DNA of 64,000 bases from Streptomyces sp. NBC_00376 (GCF_036077095.1 NZ_CP107960.1:2790001-2854000), one strand, 5' to 3'; shown: positions 7,661 through 18,600, counted from the first letter of the stretch. Notes: generated by a model not told the origin, from the letters alone. A program made the numbers and translations.

Positions 7661-9970
7661 TCAGGGGGCGTTGCCCGAGAGGACCGTGCCATCGGCGAAG
7701 CCCATGAACAGGACGTCGCCCTGGGCGATCAGCGAGACCGTCGCCGGATCGAGCGGATCGCCCGGGGGCGCGGGCCAGCCCGTGTACAGCTTGGAGCCCG
7801 TGCTCTCCACGTTCCCCGTGTCGGGCGGCGTCAGGTCGAGGGCCTCCGTGCCGTATCCCGCGACGAGGACGACCTGGTCCCCGGCCAGGGCCGGGGCGCC
7901 CTCGGTCTCCAGCCCCTCGGACGCCTCGGTCGTCGACCAGACCAGCTGGCCGTCGGAGAGCCGGAGCGCGTACACCTGCTTCTTGTCGCTGATCACGATC
8001 GTGCCGTCCCGTGACACGGTGGGCCGGTAGGCGACGTCCACGCCGGGGGCGTACGACCGGCGGCCTTCGGGGTCCGTCACATCGACGACGGTCAGTCCGT
8101 CCGGTCCCGAGCAGAGAAGGTTCTTGCCCTTCAGGACGGGGGTGCGGCAGGTGACGTCATCGGCGGCGACGTCGGCCAGCGGGGTACCGTCCGCACTCTT
8201 CAGGACGGTGATGCCCGCTCCGACCGCGACGAGCCGGCCGTCGGCGAGGGCGAGTTGCGCCGTGGTGGCCCGGTCGCTCCACGGCTTGTCCCAGACAGCG
8301 GTGTGGCTGCCGGTGAGCCGGTGGGCGAGGAGCCGGGACGCGCCCGTGCCGGTGGCCCGGGTCGCGTAGTACAGGACTCCGTCCGACTGGACGGAGTCGG
8401 TCACCCGGGTGCCCTCGGGCAGCGGCTCCCGCCACTTCCGCGCTCCGTCGTCCAGGCCGAGCGCCACCAGGGCGCCGTCCTGGAAGGCGTAGACGGTGGT
8501 GCCGATGACGGCGGCCACCGAGGCCGGTCCGCTGCCCGCCCCGCCCGGCTCGGTCCGCCAGCGCTGTTCACCGTTCGCGGCGTCCAGCACGGTGATGCGC
8601 TGCGGGCCGCCGCAGACCAGGGACGTGTCGGCCAGTACACACTCCACCGGCCCGTTATCGATCTTGGCCTTCCACGCCTTCCAGTCCGCCGGCTTCCTGG
8701 AGACGTCGGTGGCGGCCGCCCCGAAGTCCCCGGTGTGGCCCGCGTCCGCGCCCGGCACGACCGCAGGCCCCGCCTTCGTCCGCGCAGCGTCCGAGGCGGA
8801 AGCGGTAGGCCCCGCGCCGCCACCGCTTCCGCCCGCGTTGTCGTCGCTCCCGCCGTCCCCCTCGAAAAGTCCCGGCAGCAGCACCGCGCCCAGCACCACG
8901 CACACCACCGTGGCCGCCGCCGCCAACGCGATCCACAGCCCCTTGTTGCCCTTCCGGTCTCCCGGTACGGCCACCGGCACGACCGGCGTCGGGGCGAAGG
9001 CGGGGCCGCCGGGGTGCGGGGCGGCGGACGGGGCCGGCGGTGCGACGCGGGCCGGGGCGGCCGCCTCGGCGGCGGCGCGGGCCGCCGCCGCGTGCGCGGC
9101 CAGCTGCCCCCGTACCGCTTCCGTCCAGGGGAAGGCTCCTGGGGTGGTCCGGCCCGGCACCAGCATCTCGGCCAGCTGCTGCGGCGTCGGCCGGGCCCCG
9201 GCCTCGCCGCGCAGGCACTCCTCGATCACCGCGCGCAACTGCGCCGGTACGCCGGAGAGTTCGGCCTCGCCCTGGGCGATCCGGAAGATCACGGCAGCCA
9301 TGTCGGAGTCGTCGAACGGGCCCCGGCCGGTCGCCGCGAAGGCGAGCACCGCACCGAGGCAGAAGACGTCCGACGCGGGTACGAGCGCCCGTGAGCCGTT
9401 GACGTGTTCCGGCGAGATGTAGCCGGGGCTGCCGACGACCACACCGGTCCGGGTCAGCTGGGTGGCGTCGAAGGCCTGGGCGATCCCGAAGTCGATCACC
9501 TTCGGCCCGTCGGCGCCGAGCAGCACGTTGCCCGGCTTGAGGTCGCGGTGGAGCACGCGCACCGCGTGCATGTCGGCGAGCGCGCGGGCCAGACCGGCGC
9601 CCATCTCGCGCACCACCGGCTCGGGCATCGGCCCGCCCCGGATCACCGCCTCGGCGAGCGAGGGGCCGGGGACGTACTCGGTCGCCAGCCAGGGCAGCCG
9701 GCCGCCCGCGTCACCGCCGACGAGGGACGCGGTGTGCGGGCTGCGCACGGCACCCGCCGCGTCGATCTCACGCCGGAAGCGGATCCGGAAGCCGTCGTCG
9801 AGGTCGAGATCGGCGCGTACGGTCTTCAGCGCGACCAGCCCGGAGAGGGGGTCCGGCGCACCGGCGGGCCGGGCGAGATACACCTCGCCCATGCCGCCGG
9901 CGCCCAGCAGTCCGAGAAGCTGGTACGGGCCGATCAGCCGGGCCTTGCCGGGTGGAAGCGGCTCGATCAC
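7661..9970 (-). CDS. Membrane Ser/Thr protein kinase with extracellular PQQ-like propeller (first of pair)
   Basis: A 769-residue PASTA-less Hanks-type kinase. The glycine loop is GAGGMGEV, the ATP Lys is K49, the catalytic loop is HRDLKPGNV and the metal site is DFG. A ~60-residue Ala/Pro-rich linker leads to one TM (LWIALAAAATVVCVVLGAVLL). The extracellular ~350 residues carry PQQ-type beta-propeller blades such as VTVLDAANGEQRWRTEP and VYALRLSDGQLVWSTT. GTG at 9970 follows GAGGGG. The gene lies 28 bp after the second kinase gene, on the same strand. Confidence 0.9.
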   Translation of the reverse strand: MIEPLPPGKARLIGPYQLLGLLGAGGMGEVYLARPAGAPDPLSGLVALKTVRADLDLDDGFRIRFRREIDAAGAVRSPHTASLVGGDAGGRLPWLATEYVPGPSLAEAVIRGGPMPEPVVREMGAGLARALADMHAVRVLHRDLKPGNVLLGADGPKVIDFGIAQAFDATQLTRTGVVVGSPGYISPEHVNGSRALVPASDVFCLGAVLAFAATGRGPFDDSDMAAVIFRIAQGEAELSGVPAQLRAVIEECLRGEAGARPTPQQLAEMLVPGRTTPGAFPWTEAVRGQLAAHAAAARAAAEAAAPARVAPPAPSAAPHPGGPAFAPTPVVPVAVPGDRKGNKGLWIALAAAATVVCVVLGAVLLPGLFEGDGGSDDNAGGSGGGAGPTASASDAARTKAGPAVVPGADAGHTGDFGAAATDVSRKPADWKAWKAKIDNGPVECVLADTSLVCGGPQRITVLDAANGEQRWRTEPGGAGSGPASVAAVIGTTVYAFQDGALVALGLDDGARKWREPLPEGTRVTDSVQSDGVLYYATRATGTGASRLLAHRLTGSHTAVWDKPWSDRATTAQLALADGRLVAVGAGITVLKSADGTPLADVAADDVTCRTPVLKGKNLLCSGPDGLTVVDVTDPEGRRSYAPGVDVAYRPTVSRDGTIVISDKKQVYALRLSDGQLVWSTTEASEGLETEGAPALAGDQVVLVAGYGTEALDLTPPDTGNVESTGSKLYTGWPAPPGDPLDPATVSLIAQGDVLFMGFADGTVLSGNAP

Positions 9971-9998
9971 TGCGCGGTCCCCTCAAGCGGTTCGTGGT

Positions 9999-12494
9999 TC
10001 ATCCGGGCAGCGGTACGGAGACCGTGGTGCCGTCGTCGTACACGACGTGCACGACGCCACCGACCGGCAGCACCTGCGGGTCGTTCAGTTCCTGGTCCAG
10101 GTCGACGCCGTTGCCCATGTCGTACTCCGGTGTGGGGCTCGGGCCCGGGGCACCCTCCAGCCGGGTCCTGCCCAGCGCGCCCAGCGTGCCGTCGGGGCGG
10201 ATCGGGACGGTGTACAGCGTCGTGCTGTCCGCCCAGACGACCGTGTCGGCGACGATGAGGGCGTCGGACACCGGGTTGCTCATGCCCTCGCCCGCCTTCA
10301 CGGCGAGCGGGAACCTGCCGAGGGTCCTGCCCTTGTCCCGGCCGATGACGACGAGCTCGTCGGGCACGTCCGGCACGTACTCGTAGCCCCGGCGAAGGAC
10401 CACCGCCCGTTCGTCGAGCGCGGTGACGGTCGCCTGAGCGACGAGCCCCGAGTCCAGCGGGACCCTTCCCTGCTCGGCGAGCGTGGCCGCGTCGAGCCGC
10501 AGCACGCTGGTGTCGGTACCGAAGCCGGAGGGGTCCTCGTTGTCGGTGTAGACGGAGCAGTAGGCGGACGCGCCCCACAACCGCAGCTCCCCGCAGGACG
10601 AGCCCTCACCGCGCACCGCGCCGAGCAGCGTGCCGTCCTTCGCCCGGAACGCCTTCGGCCCTTCCATGCTGATCGCGTACACCGTCTCGCCGTCGGTGGC
10701 GACCGGCCAGAAATTGCGCCTCGCGCCCTTGGCGACCACCTCCGGGGCCAGCGGCTGGTGCCACTTCCGGGCGCCGCTGCGCAGGTCGTACGCGGCGAGC
10801 TCCGCCCCCTCGGACGACCAGGTGGTGGCGGCGAGGACCAGGCCGCCGACGACCATCGGGGCACTCTCCAGGTCGTGCGCCCCGCCGCCCCGGACCGCCC
10901 AGCGGACCTTGCCGGTACGGGCGTCCAGCGCCTGGAGCCGGTCACCCGCGGCAAGAAGCACGGTGTCGTCGTACACCGTGGGGCGGGTGGCGCCGGCCGG
11001 CATGAAGAACTGGCCGGTCGGCCCCCAGCCCGCCGACCGCGAGGTCTCACCCGTGTCCAGCGACCACATCCGGTGCCCGTCCGCCGCCGACAAGGCCTCG
11101 TACGTGCCGTCCGCCTTCCGGCAGACCACCACGTCCCGGCCCGCCGCGCAGCCGATCGGTGACCCGGCGAACTTCCCCTTCCAGGGCTTCTTCCACCCCG
11201 CCGGACGGACATCGCGGCCGTACGGGACCGTGCCCGAGGCGTCCGGGCCGCCGTTCTCGTCCACGCCCGCCACGATCTTGACGCCCTCGGCCGGACCGCC
11301 GCCCCGGGCCGTCCCGCCGGGCGTGCCGCCCTTGTCGCGCCAGGCCAGGATCCCGCCCGTCGCCGCACCCAGCACGATCAGCGCGGCGAGCGCGACGGCC
11401 AGGGCGCGACGGGAGCCGCGCGGGGGCGGGGCCTGGGTGGTGCCCACAGGGGTGGGCGGGGCGAGGCCGGGGCCCTGGGTGGGGGCGCTGTGCGGGTCGG
11501 GGGCGACGGGCGGGGTCGGGCCGGGGCCCTGGGTGGGCAGTTGATGGAGGTCCGGGCCGCTCACGGCGGCCGCCTCGGTGGGCGTGTACCCCGGCAGCAG
11601 CGGGCCGCCCAGCGCCACGACCCGGGCCAGTTCGCGCCCGTGCTCGGCGATGTGCTGCGCCACCGGGTCCGGCCACCGGGCCGCCGCGCCGGGGTCGAGC
11701 AGCTCCGCGAGTTCGGCGGCGGCCGGGCGGGCGGCCGGGTCCGCCACCAGGCAGCGCTCCAGTACGGCCCGCAACGCGTCCGGCACGTCGTCGAGATCGG
11801 CCTCGACGTACTTGACCCGGTAGAGCACGGCGGCGACCGGGCCGTCGCCGAAGGGGTCGCGTCCGGTGGCGGCGTAACAGAGCACGGAGGCCAGGCAGAA
11901 GACGTCCGAGGCGGGCACGACGCGTCCGCTGCCCGCCACGTGCTCCGGGGACATGAAGGCCGGGCTGCCGACCATGCGGCTGGTGGTGGTGAGCGGGGTC
12001 GCGCCAAAGTCGCGGGCGATCCCGAAGTCGATCAGGCTCGGGCCGTCCGCCGCGAGCATCACGTTGCCGGGCTTCACATCTCGGTGGACGATCCCGGCCG
12101 CGTGGACGGCCGCCAGGGCGCGGGCGAGTCCGGCGCCGAGCATCCGTACCTCGGCCTCGTCCATCGCGCCCGCCCGGCGTACCGCGGCGGACAGGGTCGG
12201 CCCCGCCACGTATCCGGTGGCGAGCCAGGGCACTTCGGCGTCGGCGTCCCCGTCGAGCAGCAGGGCGAGATGGGGTCCGGCGACGGACCGGGCGACGGTG
12301 ATCTCGCGGCGGAAGCGGCTGCGGAAGCCGGGGTCCTTGGCCACGTCGCGGCGGACGGTCTTGACGGCAACCGGGTCACCGCCGTCGTCGCGGACGCCGA
12401 GGAAGACCTCTCCCATGCCGCCCGCGCCGAGCCTGGCCCGTATCCCGTACGGACCGATCCGTCTCGGCGAGTCCTCCCGCAGCGGACCCAACAT
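9999..12494 (-). CDS. Membrane Ser/Thr protein kinase with extracellular PQQ-like propeller (second of pair)
   Basis: An 831-residue paralogue of the downstream kinase. It has the same order: the kinase domain with GAGGMGEV, HRDVKPGNV and DFG; a long Pro/Gly-rich juxtamembrane region; one TM (LAVALAALIVLGAATGGILAW); and an extracellular beta-propeller with repeats such as YEALSAADGHRMWSLDTG and LQALDARTGKVRWAVRG. ATG at 12494 has GGGGGGAG upstream; the reading frame stays open further upstream but without kinase homology. It is the first gene of the two-kinase operon. Confidence 0.9.
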   Translation of the reverse strand: MLGPLREDSPRRIGPYGIRARLGAGGMGEVFLGVRDDGGDPVAVKTVRRDVAKDPGFRSRFRREITVARSVAGPHLALLLDGDADAEVPWLATGYVAGPTLSAAVRRAGAMDEAEVRMLGAGLARALAAVHAAGIVHRDVKPGNVMLAADGPSLIDFGIARDFGATPLTTTSRMVGSPAFMSPEHVAGSGRVVPASDVFCLASVLCYAATGRDPFGDGPVAAVLYRVKYVEADLDDVPDALRAVLERCLVADPAARPAAAELAELLDPGAAARWPDPVAQHIAEHGRELARVVALGGPLLPGYTPTEAAAVSGPDLHQLPTQGPGPTPPVAPDPHSAPTQGPGLAPPTPVGTTQAPPPRGSRRALAVALAALIVLGAATGGILAWRDKGGTPGGTARGGGPAEGVKIVAGVDENGGPDASGTVPYGRDVRPAGWKKPWKGKFAGSPIGCAAGRDVVVCRKADGTYEALSAADGHRMWSLDTGETSRSAGWGPTGQFFMPAGATRPTVYDDTVLLAAGDRLQALDARTGKVRWAVRGGGAHDLESAPMVVGGLVLAATTWSSEGAELAAYDLRSGARKWHQPLAPEVVAKGARRNFWPVATDGETVYAISMEGPKAFRAKDGTLLGAVRGEGSSCGELRLWGASAYCSVYTDNEDPSGFGTDTSVLRLDAATLAEQGRVPLDSGLVAQATVTALDERAVVLRRGYEYVPDVPDELVVIGRDKGRTLGRFPLAVKAGEGMSNPVSDALIVADTVVWADSTTLYTVPIRPDGTLGALGRTRLEGAPGPSPTPEYDMGNGVDLDQELNDPQVLPVGGVVHVVYDDGTTVSVPLPG

Positions 12495-12685
12495 GCGCCA
12501 CTCCCCCCGTCGCCACGCATGGACCCACGGGCGTCCCGCGCCCGTATCCGGCGGTAATCCTGCCACGGACACGTCATCCGCCGCAGCGCCGGGCGGGATG
12601 TCCGGGAGACACGGACGGGCGGGTCCGGAAGCGGCCCGCACGCCGCCCCGGACCCACCCGTCCGGCCGTACTCCGTCGCTCCGGA

Positions 12686-13645
12686 TCACACCTCGCCGGT
12701 GAGCCCCGCCACCAGTTCGTCGGCCGCCGCGTACGGATCGAGGCTGCCCGCCACGATGCGTTCGGCGAGCGCGCCGAGGTGACGGTCGCCGTGCAGGTCG
12801 CCGATGCGCTCGCGCAGCCGGGTCACGGCGATGGTCTCGACCTCGCGGGACGCCCGTGCCGTACGCCGCTCGGCGAGCACTCCGTGCTCCTCCATCCACG
12901 CCCGGTGCTTCTCCAGCGCCTCGACGACCTCGTCGATGCCCTCGCCCCGGGCGGCGACCGTCTTCACGATCGGCGGCCGCCAGTCGCCCGGGCCCCGCGA
13001 TTCGCCGAGGCCCAGCATGTGGTTGAGCTCGCGCGCGGTGGCGTCCGCGCCGTCCCGGTCGGCCTTGTTGACGACGTACACGTCGCCGATCTCCAGGATT
13101 CCGGCCTTCGCCGCCTGGATGCCGTCGCCCATGCCGGGTGCCAGCAGGACGACGGAGGTGTCGGCCTGGGAGGCGATCTCCACCTCCGACTGGCCGACGC
13201 CGACCGTCTCCACGAGGATCACCTCGCAGCCCGCCGCGTCCAGCACCCGGATCGCCTGCGGTGCCGACCAGGCGAGGCCGCCCAGATGGCCGCGGGTGGC
13301 CATGGAGCGGATGTAGACGCCCGGGTCGGAGGCGTGCTCCGACATCCGGACCCGGTCGCCGAGGAGCGCCCCGCCGGAGAACGGCGAGGACGGGTCGACG
13401 GCGAGCACGCCGACCCGCTTGCCGGCCTTCCGGTACGCCGAGACCAGCGCAGACGTCGATGTCGACTTGCCGACACCGGGCGAGCCGGTGAGGCCGACGA
13501 CGTACGCGTTGCCGGTCAGCGGCGCCAGGGCCGCCATCACCTCGCGCAGCTGCGGCGACGCCCCCTCCACCAGGGAGATGAGCCGGGCCACGGCCCGCGG
13601 CCGGCCCGCACGTGCCTGCTCGACCAGGGTGGGGACGTCCACCAT
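12686..13645 (-). CDS. meaB: Methylmalonyl-CoA mutase-associated GTPase MeaB
   Basis: A 319-residue G3E-class P-loop GTPase. Walker A is GSPGVGKST, switch residues lie in VDPSSPFSGGALLGDRVRM, the Walker B region is VILVETVGVGQSE and the base-recognition motif is NKAD. MeaB protects and reloads B12-dependent methylmalonyl-CoA mutase. ATG at 13645 was chosen by GGAG spacing and the family N-terminus; the frame extends to 13768 without homology. The neighbouring epimerase and the adenosyltransferase at 32.9 kb belong to the same pathway; the mutase is not in the window. Confidence 0.95.
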   Translation of the reverse strand: MVDVPTLVEQARAGRPRAVARLISLVEGASPQLREVMAALAPLTGNAYVVGLTGSPGVGKSTSTSALVSAYRKAGKRVGVLAVDPSSPFSGGALLGDRVRMSEHASDPGVYIRSMATRGHLGGLAWSAPQAIRVLDAAGCEVILVETVGVGQSEVEIASQADTSVVLLAPGMGDGIQAAKAGILEIGDVYVVNKADRDGADATARELNHMLGLGESRGPGDWRPPIVKTVAARGEGIDEVVEALEKHRAWMEEHGVLAERRTARASREVETIAVTRLRERIGDLHGDRHLGALAERIVAGSLDPYAAADELVAGLTGEV

Positions 13646-13713
13646 CACCGCTCCGTTCGCTCGCTCACTCGCTTGCTCTACGTGTACCGCGTACTGCTGC
13701 CGCGTACTGCCTG

Positions 13714-14916
13714 TTACTTGCCCGGAACACGGATGATCAGTGCGTCGCCCTGACCGCCGCCGCCGCACAGCGCCGCCGCACCGGTGCCGCCGCCGCGCCG
13801 CTTCAGCTCCAGCGCCAGGTGCAGCACCACACGGGCGCCGGACATGCCGATGGGGTGGCCGAGCGCGATGGCACCGCCGTTGACGTTGACCTTGTCCGGG
13901 GTGACGCCGAGGTCCTTCATCGACTGGACGGCGACGGCGGCGAACGCCTCGTTGATCTCGATCAGGTCGAGGTCGCCGGCTTCCAGGCCCTCCTTCTTGA
14001 GGGCGTGCTTGATGGCGTTGGACGGCTGCGACTGGAGCGAGTTGTCCGGGCCCGCCACATTGCCGTGGGCGCCGATCTCGGCGATCCAGTCCAGGCCCAG
14101 CTCCTCGGCCTTGGCCTTGCTCATGACGACGACCGCGGCGGCGCCGTCGGAGATCTGCGAGGAGGTGCCCGCGGTGATCGTGCCGTCCTTGGAGAACGCG
14201 GGGCGCAGCTTGCCGAGCGACTCCACGGTGGTCTCCGGGCGGATGCCCTCGTCCTTGGCGAAGAGGACCGGGTCGCCCTTGCGCTGCGGGATCTCGACCG
14301 GGGTGATCTCGGCCTCGAAGAGGCCGTTCTTCTGGGCCGCGGCGGCGCGCTGGTGCGAGAGGGCGCCGATCTCGTCCTGGTCGGCGCGGCTCAGGCCGAG
14401 GCGGTTGTTGTGCTTCTCGGTGGACTCACCCATCGGGATGTTCTCGTAGGCGTCGGTCAGACCGTCGTACGCCATGGAGTCGAGCATCTCGATCGCACCG
14501 TACTTGTGGCCCTCGCGGGACTTGGGGAGCAGGTGCGGGGCGTTGGTCATGGACTCCTGGCCGCCGGCCACGACGACGTCGAACTCACCCGCGCGGATCA
14601 GCTGGTCGGCCAGTGCGATCGCGTCGAGCCCGGACAGGCACACCTTGTTCACGGTGAGCGCGGGAACGTTCATCGGGATGCCCGCCTTGACGGCGGCCTG
14701 GCGGGCCGGCATCTGGCCCGCACCGGCCTGGAGCACCTGGCCCATGATCACGTACTCGACCTGGTCGCCGCCGATGCCGGCCCGGTCCAGCGCGGCCTTG
14801 ATGGCGAAACCGCCGAGGTCGGCGCCGGAGAAGCTCTTCAGCGAGCCGAGGAGGCGGCCCATGGGCGTACGCGCGCCCGCGACGATCACTGAGGTGGTAC
14901 CGGTCGTTCCAGACAT
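13714..14916 (-). CDS. Acetyl-CoA C-acetyltransferase (thiolase)
   Basis: A 400-residue type II thiolase. The nucleophilic Cys is in [11 protein letters not shown], the catalytic His is in [14 protein letters not shown], and the second active-site Cys is in [12 protein letters not shown]. It condenses or cleaves acetoacetyl-CoA. ATG at 14916. It is upstream of meaB on the same strand (68-bp gap holding short CCGCGTACTGC direct repeats) and divergent from the epimerase, consistent with acyl-CoA and methylmalonyl-CoA metabolism. Confidence 0.95.
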   Translation of the reverse strand: MSGTTGTTSVIVAGARTPMGRLLGSLKSFSGADLGGFAIKAALDRAGIGGDQVEYVIMGQVLQAGAGQMPARQAAVKAGIPMNVPALTVNKVCLSGLDAIALADQLIRAGEFDVVVAGGQESMTNAPHLLPKSREGHKYGAIEMLDSMAYDGLTDAYENIPMGESTEKHNNRLGLSRADQDEIGALSHQRAAAAQKNGLFEAEITPVEIPQRKGDPVLFAKDEGIRPETTVESLGKLRPAFSKDGTITAGTSSQISDGAAAVVVMSKAKAEELGLDWIAEIGAHGNVAGPDNSLQSQPSNAIKHALKKEGLEAGDLDLIEINEAFAAVAVQSMKDLGVTPDKVNVNGGAIALGHPIGMSGARVVLHLALELKRRGGGTGAAALCGGGGQGDALIIRVPGK

Positions 14917-15050
14917 GAGGGGCGCCCCTTGGGATGAGGAGTGAACGAGGGTTTACTTGAATGTACTGAGCGGTACCTCGCCCGTCATCCGGCAGCGGGT
15001 GTGACGGCGCGCACGTTGCGTAACCATCCGTGTGGCGCTGCACTGGTTCC

Positions 15051-15479
15051 ATGCTGACGCGAATCGATCACATCGGGATCGCCTGTTTCGACCTCGACAG
15101 GACCGTCGAGTTCTACCGCTCGACCTACGGGTTCGAGGTGTTCCATTCCGAGATCAACGAGGAGCAGGGCGTACGGGAGGCCATGCTCAAGATCAACGAT
15201 ACGTCCGACGGCGGTGCTTCCTACCTCCAGCTCCTGGAGCCGACCCGGGAGGACTCGGCCGTGGGCAAGTGGCTGGCGAAGAACGGGGAGGGCGTCCACC
15301 ACATCGCCTTCGGCACCGCGGACGTCGACGCGGATTCCGCGGACATCCGGGAGAAGGGTGTCAGGGTGCTGTACGAGGAGCCCAGGACGGGTTCGATGGG
15401 GTCCCGGATCACCTTCCTGCACCCCAAGGACTGCCACGGAGTCCTCACCGAACTGGTCACGTCCGCAGCGGAGCACTGA
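15051..15479 (+). CDS. mce: Methylmalonyl-CoA epimerase
   Basis: A 142-residue protein of the vicinal oxygen chelate fold with two beta-alpha-beta modules. Metal ligands are visible as the His in RIDHIGIACF, the His pair in GVHHIAFGT and the late Glu in GVLTELV. It interconverts (2S)- and (2R)-methylmalonyl-CoA. ATG at 15051 matches the family start; the frame opens earlier at 15030 without support. It is divergent from thiolase and meaB, and its stop overlaps the presumed scy promoter. Confidence 0.95.
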   Translation: MLTRIDHIGIACFDLDRTVEFYRSTYGFEVFHSEINEEQGVREAMLKINDTSDGGASYLQLLEPTREDSAVGKWLAKNGEGVHHIAFGTADVDADSADIREKGVRVLYEEPRTGSMGSRITFLHPKDCHGVLTELVTSAAEH

Positions 15480-15505
15480 CCTCCGGATACCTGGCCCGGT
15501 AGAGT
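15476..15505 (+). promoter_or_regulatory. Probable vegetative promoter of scy
   Basis: CTGACC (15476–15481), an 18-bp spacer and TAGAGT (15500–15505) resemble the TTGACN/TANNNT consensus of the major Streptomyces sigma factor. Transcription would start near 15512, giving a ~130-nt leader that contains a 20-bp palindrome at 15581–15600. Confidence 0.4.
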
Positions 15506-15580
15506 GGGCTGTTCCGGGCCGGGGCCGGGTCGGGGCCGCGCCGCGTCCCCAGCCGTTGATCTGTCACCATTCCCCGGGGG

Positions 15581-15600
15581 ACCGTTCACCGGTGAACGGT
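15581..15600. promoter_or_regulatory. Perfect 20-bp palindrome in the scy leader
   Basis: ACCGTTCACC is followed directly by its reverse complement, centred 53 bp before the GTG start. It may be an operator; the GTTCACC core resembles a PhoP-box unit but here is inverted rather than repeated. It has no loop, so RNA folding would need a few unpaired central bases. Confidence 0.4.
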
Positions 15601-15643
15601 ACTCGTTGGAGAGTTGCGACCAGGGGACGGATGGGACCGCGCA

Positions 15644-18600
15644 GTGCGGGGCTACGAACGCCAGGAGAGCCACCGAGCTGAAGACGACCATCTCTCGCGG
15701 TTCGAAGCCGAGATGGACCGGCTGAAGACCGACCGGGAGAAGGCCGTCCAGCACGCCGAGGACCTCGGTTACCAGGTCGAGGTCTTGCGCGCCAAGCTGC
15801 ACGAGGCTCGGCGCAATCTCGCGACCCGTCCCGCGTACGACAGCGCGGACATCGGCTATCAGGCCGAGCAGTTGCTCCGTAACGCCCAGATCCAGGCGGA
15901 ACAGCTGCGCACCGACGCCGAGCGGGAGCTCCGCGACGCCCGCGCGCAGACGCAGCGGATCCTCCAGGAGCACGCCGAGCACCAGGCCCGGCTCCAGGCC
16001 GAGCTGCACAACGAGGCGGTGCAGCGGCGCCAGCGGCTCGACCAGGAGCTGGCGGAGCGCCGCCAGACCGTCGAGTCCCACGTCAACGAGAACGTCGCCT
16101 GGGCCGAGCAGCTCCGGGCCAGGACGGAGTCCCAGGCCCGCCGGCTGCTGGAGGAGTCCCGGGCCGAGGCCGAGCAGTCCCTGTCGGCCGCGCGCGCCGA
16201 GGCGAGCCGGCTGGCGGAGGAGACCCGGCAGCGGCTCGGTTCCGAGGCGGAGACGGCCCGGAGCGAGGCCGAGGCGATCCTGCTGCGCGCCCGCAAGGAC
16301 GCCGAACGGCTGCTGGACGCCGCCTCCAGCCAGGCGCAGGAGGCCACCAGCCACGCCGAGCAGCTGCGTACGTCGACGACGGCCGAGACCGAGCAGACCC
16401 GGCAGCGTACCGCCGAGCTGAACCGGACCGCCGAGCAGCGCATGCAGGAGGCCGAGACCCGGTTGCGCGAGGCCCGGCTGGAGGCCGAGAAGGTCACCGC
16501 CGAGGCGAAGGAGGCCGCCGTCAAGCGGCTGGCCGCCGCCGAGTCGCAGAACGAGCAGCGCACCCGTACGGCCAAGTCGGAGATCGCCCGGCTGGTCGGC
16601 GAGGCCACCAAGGACGCCGAGACGCTCAAGGCGGAGGCCGAGCAGGCGCTCGCCGACGCCCGCGCCGAAGCGGACCGGCTGAAGTCCGAGGCGTCCGAGA
16701 AGGCCCGCACGGCCGCCGCCGAGGACACCGCGGCGCAGCTCGCCAAGGCCGCCAGGAGCGCCGAGGAGGTGCTGACCAAGGCGTCCGAGGACGCGAAGTC
16801 CACCACCAGGGCGGCGAGCGAGGAGGCCGACCGGATCCGCCGCGAGGCGGAGGCCGAGGCGGACCGGCTGCGCGGCGAGGCCGCCGAGCAGGCCGACCAG
16901 CTCAAGGGCGCGGCCAAGGACGACACCAAGGAGTACCGGGCCAAGACGGTCGAGCTCCAGGAGGAGGCGCGCCGGCTGCGCGGCGAGGCCGAACAGCTGC
17001 GCTCCGAGGCGGTCGCCGAGGGCGAGCGGATCCGCGGCGAGGCCCGCCGCGAGGCGGTCCAGCAGATCGAGGAGGGCGCGAAGACCGCCGAGGAGCTGCT
17101 GGCCAAGGCGAAGGCGGACGCGGAGGAGCTGCGGTCCACCGCCGGCACCGAGAGCGAGCGGGTCCGCGGCGAGGCGGCCGAGCGGGCCGGCGCACTGCGC
17201 AAGCAGGCCGAGGAGGCCCTGGAGCGGGCCCGCGCCGAGGCCGAGCAGCTGCGTACCGAGTCCGAGGAGCAGGCCGCTTCGACCACCACCGCGGCCGAGC
17301 AGGCGGCGGCGGAGCTGCGCGAGGAGACCGAGCGCGCGGTCGCGGCCCGGCAGGCGGAGGCGGCCGAGGAGCTGACCCGGCTGCACACCGAGGCCGAGAC
17401 CCGGGTCGCCGGCGCCGAGCAGGCGCTGGGCGACGCGCGCGCCGAGGCGGAGCGCATCCGGCGCGAGACGAACGAGGAGTCCGAGCGGCTGCGCACGGAG
17501 GCCGCCGAGCGGATCCGGACGCTGCGGGAGCAGGCGGAGACCGAGGCGGAGCGGCTGCGCGACGAGGCCGTGGCGGACGCGTCGCAGTCGCGTGCGGAGG
17601 GCGAGGCCGTCGCCGTACGGCTGCGTTCCGAGGCGGCCGCCGAGGCGGAGCGGCTCAAGTCCGAGGCGCAGGAGAGCGCCGACCGGGTTCGGTCCGAGGC
17701 CGCCGCTGCCGCGGAGCGGGTGGGCACGGAGGCCGCCGAGGCGCTGGCCGCCGCCCAGGAGGAGGCCAACCGGCGCCGCCGGGAGGCCGAGGAGACCCTC
17801 GACGCGGCGCGCACCGAGGCGAACCAGGAGCGCGAGCGGGCCCGCGAGCAGAGCGAGGAGCTGCTCGCCTCCGCCCGCAAGCGGGTCGAGCAGGCGCAGG
17901 CCGAGGCGCAGCGCCTGGTCGAGGAGGCGGACAGCCGGGCGACCGAGCTGGTCTCCGCGGCCGAGCAGACCGCCCAGCAGGTGCGGGATTCGGTCAGCGG
18001 GCTGCAGGAGCAGGCCGAGGCGGAGATCGCCGGGCTGCGCTCGACCGCCGAGCACGTGGCGGAGCGGACGAAGTCCGAGGCGCAGGAGGAGGCGGACCGG
18101 GTCCGTACCGACGCGCACGCGGAGCGGGAGCGGGCCGGCGAGGACGCGTCCCGGATCCGCCGGGAGGCTCAGGAGGAGTCCGAGGCCGCGAAGGCGATGG
18201 CCGAGCGGACCGTCGCGGACGCGATCACCGAGTCGGAGCGGCTGCGGGCGGACACCGCCGAGTACAGCCAGCGGATGCGCACCGAGGCCTCCGACGCGCT
18301 GGCCTCGGCCGAGCAGGACGCCTCGCGCAGCCGCGCCGAGGCCCGCGAGGACGCCAACCGGATGCGTTCCGACGCGGCGGCCCAGGCCGACCGGCTGGTG
18401 GGCGAGGCCACGAGCGAGGCCGAGCGGATCGGCACGGAGTCGACACAGCGGGCCACCACGCTCGTGGAAGAGGCGACGCAGCAGGCCACCGGCCTCGTGG
18501 AAGAGGCGACCCAACGGGCCACCACGCTGGTCGACGAGGCGAAGCAGCAGGCGGCCCGGCTGTCGGACGAGGCCGCGGACGAGGCGGAGCGGCTGCGCGC

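Noticed and set aside
13681..13713. Short direct repeats CCGCGTACTGC before meaB
   Set aside because: Two small copies in a 68-bp gap are too short to assign as more than chance or slippage.
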